A DNA stretch of 34,556 nt from an uncultured Myxococcales bacterium (GTDB lineage: Bacteria; Myxococcota_A; Bradymonadia; UBA7976; UBA1532), in the NCBI GenBank assembly GCA_903847385.1, contig CAINDO010000284.1, positions 1 through 34,556 on the forward strand, given 5' to 3'. The position numbers and the translations under genes are program-made. Positions 9,801-16,011 of this stretch are shown one piece after another. The notes below the pieces were generated by a model. That model saw only the letters and a list, made by a program, of their open reading frames with translations. It ran no database searches and was not told the DNA's origin. The stretch's first letter is position 1, and every line of letters begins with the position of its first letter.

Positions 9801-12800
9801 CAGGGTCAGGTCGCCGAGAAGCGGTCCAGCGGCTGAGCCGTCAGCGTCGAAGGACCGGATCTGGGTCAACACGTCGCGCCGCTCGTCTGGCCCGGCGGGG
9901 TCGAAGGAACCCGCATCCACCAGTGAAGACGACGTGGGCGATACGATGACCAACTGGGGCCCCGCCCCCGCTGGGCCCATCGACCACGTGAACAGGCCAG
10001 GCCCGTCGGCACCACTGACGATCAGAACAACCTCGAAGACCGGGTCGCCCGCCAACCCCGTGTTGGCGTCGGCGGGTACGGAGACCACCTCGCTGACCAC
10101 GTCACCGTTTGCAAAGCGGCACCCCTCGGGCGTGACGCCCAACATGCCCCGCGGATTGGAACGGCTCGCGCAATTCCCGTGTATTGCAGGGACACCGTCC
10201 AGAACCGTGAAGATGCGAACGATCGCTTTCGGATTCGCGTGGCTCTGGACGCGCACGCGCAAGTCGCCATACCCGGGCGACGGGCGCACGGACATCACCG
10301 AGAAGCCACCACGCTCCAGAACCACCGGCACTTGCTCTCCCACGCTACCCCCGACCGCCAGGACGCGCGGCGTGGCCGCGGCCGGGCCCGGGTCCCAACT
10401 GTCGACCCGGCGGCGCGGCCGCTCGGTACCGCGGGTGTCCGGTCCGATCAGGTCCGCCGCCACGGTGAGCGGGCGGCTGGTCGCCGGGCGCCCTCGGAGG
10501 CCGGTGAGGGACCAGCCACGGTCGTGCGCCGTGCCGTCGTCGCTCGGGATGAGATTGGCCTCGCCGAAGTCCCCTGTCCAGTCGATTCGCCAGCGCGCGT
10601 TGATGAACTCGCGCGACGCTCGGACCCCGCCACCCGGCGCCGGCTCGGTGCGGAGCTCGACATACTCCTTCAGGACCAGCGCCGTGTGGTAGTCCGCGAA
10701 GAGGTGGGACAGCCCGCGCCCCGTCCGCTCCAAGAAGAGCGCGTCGAGAACCGGGAAGATGTCGCCCATCGTGGCGTGCGGGCCCGCCGCCGCCTGTGCG
10801 TCGTAGAACGCATCGAGCACCAATCCGAGCAGGTCGACGCCCTCGTCGGAGAAGCGGCCGAGGTCGCCGAGGGGGGTGTGTCGACCGGGTGAGGGCCGGG
10901 CGGATCCATCACGGTCACGAGGGAATCTGGGGTCGTCCTGCCCTCGCGCCCACTGCTCCACGACGTACCGCCAGAACGGACTGCCCGCGTAGCGCTGAGT
11001 GGTGAACGGTCCGACCTCGGTGAGGTTGGCCACGTACTGGAACAGCAGCTTCGAATCGCCGCCGCCGGACCAGTTCGTTCGCTCCGGATCGACAGCGCTC
11101 GCGTTCTCGTCGTGCATCTTGTACCGGCTCACGCAGCGGTTCCCGGGTGTTCGCAGCTCCACGGGTACGCTCGTCCACTCCTCGAGCGATGCCACGACGT
11201 CCGGGTGCCCCGGGTCGAGGCGTTGGTTCACCACATCCTCGGCTGCGGACGAGTCGATCGCCGCCACCCCAGCGGCGAAGTCGTCCGCAGGCAGGCACGC
11301 GAAGGGCGCCCAGGTGGCCGTCGGCTCGAACCACTCATTGAGCCGTGTGAAGAATGACTCTTCGATGTCGAGGTGGTCTCGCTCGTCGAGTTGGGCCCAC
11401 GCCCCCTGAAACGTGTGGAAGAACTCGTGTCCGAGGTCGCCCGTCACCTTGTTGGCCGCGTTGCCCGTCGCCCAGTGATTCGCCGGCGTGCCGCGCGGCC
11501 GAAAGTCCAGGCTGTTCCATGGCGCGGGATTGAGCCTGACGAAGCCGCGCCCGCCCTTCAGACCTCCCGTTCGAGGGAAGACGCTGATGTGGATCGGACA
11601 CGGATCGCCGGCACATGCAGTCAGGCCGTTGGTGCGGAGACGGACTTGGTCGCGTCGAAGGGGGTCGTTGCCAGCCATGACGACATCGTGCTGCCATTTG
11701 GCGAGGAGCGCCGCCGACTCGAGCGCGAAGGCGGCGGCACGGCGCGAGACGCAGGATGAGTACTTCCGCTCCAGCGGTTCGGGCGCGCGCGGGGCCGCTT
11801 CGGACCCGTCGTCACTCTGCATGTAGTCCCACAGGAGGTCGCCGTCCGCGCTGGCGGCATGGTAGCTCCCATCGGGGTTGCGACTGCCCGTTCCGAACAC
11901 TTCCCAGGCCGTCTCGACGCCATCCCCATCGTCGTCGGCGTCGCGGACGTCCGGGATCCCGTCCTGGTCGAGGTCCCGAACCCCTTCCAGCAAACCGACA
12001 GCCTCCACGCCGTCCGGAATCGTGTCGCCGTCGGTATCCTTGCCGTAGGGATTCGAAGCGAGCACAGTGAGTTCGAGCGCGTTCGGGATGCCATCGCCGT
12101 CGCAGTCCTCGGGCAGGCCGACCTCCGCAGAGTCGTTGACGCCACTGCCATCGGCGTCGTTGACCGTGTTGTCGAACGCGAGGTCGATGCGCAGGTGGAG
12201 CGGAACGCCGTCACCGAGAATGTCCACCAGCTGCGGTTGGGTCCCGGGGAAATGCTGGAGCTCGTTCCTGGTGGCCACGCCGTCGCCGTCGTCGTCGCCA
12301 TCGTACATGTCCGCCAGGCCGTCTCCATCCGTGTCCCCCAGCCCCTCGTCATGGTCCAAGAGACCATCGCCATCCGGGTCGCCGGTATCCCGACCCCAGG
12401 TCGTGTATCCCGCCTGACTTCCGGCCAGGCAGAGCTCCGCGGCGGAGAAGCCGTAGGGCGCAAGCGGGTTCGACTCGCCAGGCACCTGTCCGATGAGGAC
12501 GAAACCGGGGCCGGCCGGTTGACCCTGGCCCCGGGGTGGAAAGTCGACCGGGTCGTCGACGTCGCCCTTGGTCGCCACCACGGTGGGCACGACGCAGAAC
12601 CCTCCGAATCGGAGCGCGGTCTCGACGCTGTCATCCGGGATACCCGACGTCGGGCTCATCCGAACGCGAAGGAACACGACCTCCACGTCGTCGTTCATCC
12701 AATCCAGAAGGGTCGGCGGATCCGTGGGTTTGTACACCCGGGTCGTCACGGGCGCCGACCGGTCGGCATGTCCAGGCCCCCCTGCAACGGGCGTCAGGGC

Positions 12801-13190
12801 CGCTGTCAGGCTGTTCGCATCCCACCCGCAGCCAGTTGGAAAGTCGCCCTCGGGGCTGTTGGAACAGATGCCGCCGACGGCGATGGATTGGCACTCGACG
12901 CCGCCGGCCGTGTCGAGCAGGCAGACCTCGATGTCCTCGACCAACGCCTCGGGAGCGCCGACGCTCTCTGGAAAGTGGTCGCTGCGGTAGGTCCCGAAGT
13001 CGAGGGTCAGCATCCGGTCCGCGGGCCGGTTTCCCCGTCCTGAGGCCGTGGGCGACTCATCGGCCACCTCGACGGGCACGCAGCGGCCGATCTTGGGCCG
13101 GAATGGCAGCGGGTCCCAGGCCAGTGGGACGGCACCGACGGCCGACGGCAGAAGAAGAAGAACCAACGGAGCATACATGCGTGCCCTCAT
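6897..13190 (-). CDS. Giant exported multidomain protein: TSP3-like repeats, HExxH protease-like, VWA-like
   Basis: ATG at 13190 has a perfect AGGAGG five bases upstream. The product is 2097 residues with a signal peptide (MYAPLVLLLLPSAVGA). About 271-460: Asp-rich calcium-binding TSP3-like repeats (DPDGDGLLD, DTDGDGLAD, DADDDGDGV). HEFFH at 588-592, followed by NEWFEPTATW, is a zinc-metallopeptidase pattern with a plausible downstream Glu ligand. About 1239-1450: VWA-like (DTMLVLDQTVQ, then DTISLGPDG), but the metal site is D-x-T-x-Q rather than DxSxS. About 1560-1697: a choice-of-anchor-X-like beta domain (YLSDGGYGDDPTAGDGVFQG). About 1701-1777: a second TSP3-like block (DPDGDGLSNLQEYQAGTHP). 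The C-terminus is Ig-like, then helical. It is probably a secreted or surface protease or adhesin. It lies 52 nt downstream of the lipoprotein gene, likely in one operon, and is visibly less GC-rich than the flanking genes. Confidence 0.88.
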   Translation of the reverse strand: MRARMYAPLVLLLLPSAVGAVPLAWDPLPFRPKIGRCVPVEVADESPTASGRGNRPADRMLTLDFGTYRSDHFPESVGAPEALVEDIEVCLLDTAGGVECQSIAVGGICSNSPEGDFPTGCGWDANSLTAALTPVAGGPGHADRSAPVTTRVYKPTDPPTLLDWMNDDVEVVFLRVRMSPTSGIPDDSVETALRFGGFCVVPTVVATKGDVDDPVDFPPRGQGQPAGPGFVLIGQVPGESNPLAPYGFSAAELCLAGSQAGYTTWGRDTGDPDGDGLLDHDEGLGDTDGDGLADMYDGDDDGDGVATRNELQHFPGTQPQLVDILGDGVPLHLRIDLAFDNTVNDADGSGVNDSAEVGLPEDCDGDGIPNALELTVLASNPYGKDTDGDTIPDGVEAVGLLEGVRDLDQDGIPDVRDADDDGDGVETAWEVFGTGSRNPDGSYHAASADGDLLWDYMQSDDGSEAAPRAPEPLERKYSSCVSRRAAAFALESAALLAKWQHDVVMAGNDPLRRDQVRLRTNGLTACAGDPCPIHISVFPRTGGLKGGRGFVRLNPAPWNSLDFRPRGTPANHWATGNAANKVTGDLGHEFFHTFQGAWAQLDERDHLDIEESFFTRLNEWFEPTATWAPFACLPADDFAAGVAAIDSSAAEDVVNQRLDPGHPDVVASLEEWTSVPVELRTPGNRCVSRYKMHDENASAVDPERTNWSGGGDSKLLFQYVANLTEVGPFTTQRYAGSPFWRYVVEQWARGQDDPRFPRDRDGSARPSPGRHTPLGDLGRFSDEGVDLLGLVLDAFYDAQAAAGPHATMGDIFPVLDALFLERTGRGLSHLFADYHTALVLKEYVELRTEPAPGGGVRASREFINARWRIDWTGDFGEANLIPSDDGTAHDRGWSLTGLRGRPATSRPLTVAADLIGPDTRGTERPRRRVDSWDPGPAAATPRVLAVGGSVGEQVPVVLERGGFSVMSVRPSPGYGDLRVRVQSHANPKAIVRIFTVLDGVPAIHGNCASRSNPRGMLGVTPEGCRFANGDVVSEVVSVPADANTGLAGDPVFEVVLIVSGADGPGLFTWSMGPAGAGPQLVIVSPTSSSLVDAGSFDPAGPDERRDVLTQIRSFDADGSAAGPLLGDLTLCIGEDLTDPNTDGTPLTLPGALGEGDFEFPRGEFWNAVPIPRPIYALANDLSPRVRLDLRALWHPGCFAAGEAAPPHPCRVSEYPAGCEPRVATSVDSVMIRDPDAAAPPTDTMLVLDQTVQNNDGYFEDIQAAIPVLLASLGDSDYVGATLYGSNAHTVVAPIGAGPGNPNPFVVGRDFLAGEIDDALPLDELPAIGDGMVNGQYLLLQQWPTAEAGLCTNACLDTDIRQRMLVVAAHENGANLTTRAYIVKDGNDDLIDPGPPHNWPADDVELNYVARRENGTTVPIIDTISLGPDGAVADMQRAAHVGGGQFMYLDEAGFQPVPGVLPRSAQLAARFREAVDRANDFETPFEQATWGFGPGYLPWFAVENGAHEMRFLLFAGQAGSRLDETALLGPSGEPVFPTRAGEHWSLFTVDAPDPGMWQATWLGDPDVPPTDQPVYAAMSERHPVTLRVDVAALHSDGTDGGSVGGDQRAGDFIVVRATMGEAGQTGYPMIAVDIGRPDGNFDALYLSDGGYGDDPTAGDGVFQGVYRNTSAPGTYSFFARAMMFSPEWGMLQRKRMASMHLPAGVDADSDLLPDWWESWRGTQATQADATTDPDGDGLSNLQEYQAGTHPGQDDTDGGGETDGSEVAMWRNPNQAADDGASAARMQACSGSDAIHLRFAGVSTADRVLIERRLGTGSIETIHDGGLPPDGELVDSPALGSTACYRSRLRTPTWWSDTTATWSPWQCAIAASDPVAPVLEVDIEGGSISPSRYVDVAVNASDVPKDIVGSECRPHLLATEPSGVATMAILPSPDTSNLPTTTWVPFEDRATIRLDGLVPSAHEPTKEVGTAWVAVRDLSGNVSDAMQVAVLRPDRSTLDRAVRSLDDLLDAAGTESSAQLTSALATCEAELQVAIDDLSAVEDSGEGADRLQSVLDRLGGLNAAAQQEDWVAVATAADQARRSAVRIWGEFDVLLADAF

Positions 13191-13195
13191 GACAA

Positions 13196-13201
13196 CCTCC
13201 T
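13196..13201 (-). promoter_or_regulatory. Perfect ribosome binding site deciding the start at 13190
   Basis: AGGAGG on the minus strand, five bases before ATG 13190. It rules out the longer in-frame start at 13238 and the internal ATG at 13178. It lies in the 52-nt gap after the stop of the upstream lipoprotein gene. Confidence 0.8.
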
Positions 13202-13242
13202 GTGATGGGGGGCCAAGTGCCGGTCCGGCCAGTTTCAAGTGC

Positions 13243-14892
13243 CTACGGGCAGCGAGGTCCCGACGTGCGAGCGCTCGTCACCATGTCCCATGTGTGAACG
13301 TACTGACATCCAGCACGCGCACTCATGATGCGGAACGTGCCTCTCGCGGGGTCGTGGTTCAAGAGAAGCTCCGGATCTTCCGGCACCACCTGCAGTGACC
13401 CGAGCCAGGACTCTCCGCCTGAAGTCTGGAAGGTGAAACCAGCTCGGTCCCACAGACGCGGTTCTACACCCTCCGCGCATTCATGAAAGCGCCTGCACCG
13501 ATCAGCCGGACTCCACACGAGCAGCTCGTGCCCGGCGAGCCCGTTGTCATCGAAAGAGATGCGTTCGATGCCGTTCTCGGTCTTGGTGATGACCCACGGC
13601 CATGACGCCCCCGGGCGCGAAACGACCTGTACCTCCCGCCAATCCCCGGCGTACCCCCCGCGGGGCTCGCTGAAAGGCACGAACCCTCGGACGACCGGCG
13701 GCTGTGGGCTCACGGGCGAGTTTAGGCGAAACAGGGCATGCCGAACGCCGCCGCCGCCAGTGCCCTCCGGTTGCGCGTACCCGACGAAGCCTTGGTCGTG
13801 CAGGGCAATGGCAAGCGAAAAGCGTCGAACTCCACGGGCGACCTGCTCCTCTTCCGGCGTGTGCAGAGGCCCGAACTCGATGCAGCCAGTGCCAAGGTCA
13901 CCGAGCGGTTGGCCGATTCGGTCGTGAGCGCAGAGCACGACTGTGTCGTTCGACGAGCGGGCCTCGCTCAGCGAGAGCGTCCGCCCCGTGACCGGATCGG
14001 TCGCGTAGTGCATGTCTCGCAGGTCGTTGCCGACGCCGCCCTCGATGCGGCGCGGCGGCAGCAACACGGTCCCATCCGTCCCGACACGTGTCAGTATCCA
14101 ACCGGGCGGCGACCCTTCGATGTCGCCGTTCCCGTGCACCGCAAAGGCCTCGCCATCCCAGTCGACGACGTGGCCGCGGAAGTCCGATTCGCCCATCGGC
14201 CGGACGACCTGGTAGCCCTCGCGGTCGACGTGCCCGACGACCAGTTCGGAACGGACGTCGTACGTCGCCGGATTCGGCTCGTAGTGGAACAGGATCGCGA
14301 ACGTGCCGTCGGGCGCCAGCGCCATGTCGTCCACGTCGCGGCAGTTCCAGCAGGCTCTTGGCCCGAACACGTCGAACCGACGCAGCTTCACGAGCTGCTT
14401 CGACTCGCGGTCGAAGGTGGCGAGCGCGACCTCGCCCGGCCAGCGCTCGAAGTCGTTGGGATCCCCGATGTGAAACATGTGCCCGCCGAAGTGAAAGCTT
14501 CTTTCGTCAGCGAGGAAATGCCGTCGCGGCGCCCTTGGCCACCGGAAATCGACCTCGTCCTCCACGCCCAGCTTCCGCGGGTCGATCCACAAATCGTAGC
14601 AGGCCGGATCGGGCGCTGGCGCGGGGGCGCCGCAGTCACGCCCGCCATCCGACGGCGGCGCGGTCGGCGGCGCCGCGTCGACCGGCGGAGCCGCCGAAGC
14701 GTCCGCCCGAGGCAGGGGCGCCACGTACCCCGGCGTCGCGTCGCGCCCCCCCGCGTTTGGCCGACGCGCGTCACTGGCTCTCCCCCCATCGGCTGTCGGC
14801 GCGATGTCGGTCGCGCCGGCGCCACCGCTCCCGCAGGCCGCGCACGCGGCGGCGAGGCCGAGAGAACCGAGAATCCCCGATCGCGACATCAT
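13243..14892 (-). CDS. Large lipoprotein, possible beta-propeller fold, unknown function
   Basis: The first of two tandem ATGs, at 14892, has GGAGG 8 nt upstream; earlier in-frame ATGs give an unlikely extension. The N-terminus SGILGSLGLAAACAACGSGG is a lipoprotein signal. Then follows a Pro/Ala/Asp linker of about 80 residues (DAAPPTAPPSDGG), then a domain of about 430 residues. That domain has recurring strand-like segments (VALATFDRESKQLVKLRRF, DDMALAPDGTFAILFHYEP, LVVGHVDREGYQVV, WPWVITKTENGIERISFDD). The repeated 'data value then comment' look suggests a beta-propeller, but I cannot assign a family. It is probably anchored in the outer membrane or periplasm. The giant protease-like gene follows after 52 nt, so the two are likely partners and share the lower-GC block between the IS91 remnants. 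Confidence 0.8.
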   Translation of the reverse strand: MMSRSGILGSLGLAAACAACGSGGAGATDIAPTADGGRASDARRPNAGGRDATPGYVAPLPRADASAAPPVDAAPPTAPPSDGGRDCGAPAPAPDPACYDLWIDPRKLGVEDEVDFRWPRAPRRHFLADERSFHFGGHMFHIGDPNDFERWPGEVALATFDRESKQLVKLRRFDVFGPRACWNCRDVDDMALAPDGTFAILFHYEPNPATYDVRSELVVGHVDREGYQVVRPMGESDFRGHVVDWDGEAFAVHGNGDIEGSPPGWILTRVGTDGTVLLPPRRIEGGVGNDLRDMHYATDPVTGRTLSLSEARSSNDTVVLCAHDRIGQPLGDLGTGCIEFGPLHTPEEEQVARGVRRFSLAIALHDQGFVGYAQPEGTGGGGVRHALFRLNSPVSPQPPVVRGFVPFSEPRGGYAGDWREVQVVSRPGASWPWVITKTENGIERISFDDNGLAGHELLVWSPADRCRRFHECAEGVEPRLWDRAGFTFQTSGGESWLGSLQVVPEDPELLLNHDPARGTFRIMSARAGCQYVHTWDMVTSARTSGPRCP

Positions 14893-15256
14893 GGGTCCAT
14901 CCTCCATTCCCTGAGGGCGGCAGGCAAGACGCGGCAGGCGATTTCGGTTCTGTAGGACGGGGGGGGGCCAGTCGTGCAAGAAGAATCGACCCTCGCACGA
15001 CTGGGGATGTCGGCGCCAGCGTTGTGGCGTCCCTGCTCGCACCGCGCCGCATTTGCCGCGGAGTCGAACGCGGCAACGGGACCGGTGCCACCGGCGAACC
15101 GGTGGACCTCGCGTTCGCCGGGATTCGGTGTGCGCCGGCGGCTCGCCCTGGCCCTCGCCCTCGCCCTCGCCCGCGCTCGTCTCGGACCCCGACGGGGCCG
15201 CGCTGCGACCCCCAACGACCGAGCCCGACAGACCGCTGAGCCGGCCGAGCGGTTTG
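14893..15256. other. Non-coding upstream region between the lipoprotein gene and IS91 copy B
   Basis: About 360 nt with no convincing gene. It must hold the promoter of the minus-strand pair, but no clear -35/-10 pair stands out. It contains a G9 run (14959-14967), a perfect 7-bp hairpin (15088-15105) and a short ctcgcc/ctggcc hexamer repeat (15142-15171). Confidence 0.5.
15088..15105. other. Perfect inverted repeat with CGAA loop
   Basis: CCACCGG, CGAA, CCGGTGG: a 7-bp stem and 4-nt loop with no T-tract. It lies about 150 nt before the IS91-derived repeat. It could be a hairpin of the old element, an operator for the divergent minus-strand genes, or chance in GC-rich DNA. Confidence 0.35.
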
Positions 15257-15640
15257 TCGCCCGCCTCGCCGCGCTCATTCCGCGCGGGCAGGAACCTCGC
15301 GCGCTGTCACGGCGTACTCGCCCAATTTGCGAGCCAGGGCGGAGATCGTGCCGTCAGCCCGTGCGGCCGGAGAGGCCGGCGGCGAGCCACCACCGGCACC
15401 GGTCGCGCCCGCGCCACCGAAAGCCCGAACCGGCCGGTACCTGCTCTGGCATGAACTCCTGCGGCGCGTGTTCGAGATACACCTGCTCGCGTGCGCGACG
15501 TGCGGCGGCCGATTGCGATTGCTCTGGCCCGTGCACGACGGCTTCGCTGCGCGCCGCGACCTGCAGAGTGTGAGTGCCCAGGCGACCCCGGCCGAGGCCC
15601 GGCCACCGCCCGCGCCCGCGGGGGCCGGCGACTCCCCGAG
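15245..15640 (+). pseudogene. Decayed IS91-family transposase 3' end, copy B
   Basis: Only the C-terminal third remains: ERFVARLAALIP, then NLARCHGVLAQFA in the next frame, then RAEIVPSARAAGEAGG leading to YLLWHELLRRVFEIHLLAC and ATCGGRLRLLWPVHDGF in the third. It shares both frame breaks with copy A but lacks copy A's in-frame TGA, so the zinc-ribbon-like end reads on for about 45 residues. The HUH half is absent. A functional element would need all of these parts in one frame. Confidence 0.75.
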
Positions 15641-15800
15641 CGCGCCAGGCCGCTCGGGAGGCACAATAGGCTCAATGCGATCCCGGGCTCGGCTCCGGGG
15701 CTGGGCGAGATACGCGCGGGTGTCCTGCGCCCGGCTCGGCAGACCGTTGCCGGAGATGGGCGGGTCGTCGTACAGGGCTTGTCATGTCACCTGCACGCTG
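15257..15800 (+). repeat. Long direct repeat, copy B
   Basis: Same orientation as 6186-6727, with matching ends: the left end begins tcgcccgcctcgccgcgct and the right end is catgtca...ctg. Together the two copies bracket about 8.5 kb holding the M23 remnant and the two exported-protein genes on the minus strand. The next gene on the plus strand starts at 16012. Between 15801 and 16011 there is nothing recognisable apart from its presumed promoter. Confidence 0.85.
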
Positions 15801-16011
15801 AAGATCGGTCACGCCTAGCGGGTCGGCAACCTGCTCGAGCAACGCAGGTATGGAGGCGGGCTCCGACTCCCCGCGGCGGCCATTCATGCGGTCCTCCGCT
15901 CGGCCCGGCCAGACCCACGCGCTCCCGCCAGTGACAAATGGGCGCAACCGACCTGCAGTTCCGCGCGGGAATGCTGGCGCCGCGCCACGTCCTCGCGCAT
16001 TCTCACCGGTC

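Noticed and set aside
14959..14967. G9 run considered as a phase-variable tract
   Set aside because: It is about 70 nt upstream of the lipoprotein start and not in a coding region; length variation cannot be judged from one sequence.
15850..16011. Longer start for the IDO fusion at ATG 15850 or 15886
   Set aside because: The extra residues are Arg/Pro-rich, match no IDO N-terminus and extend back toward the decayed IS91 repeat.
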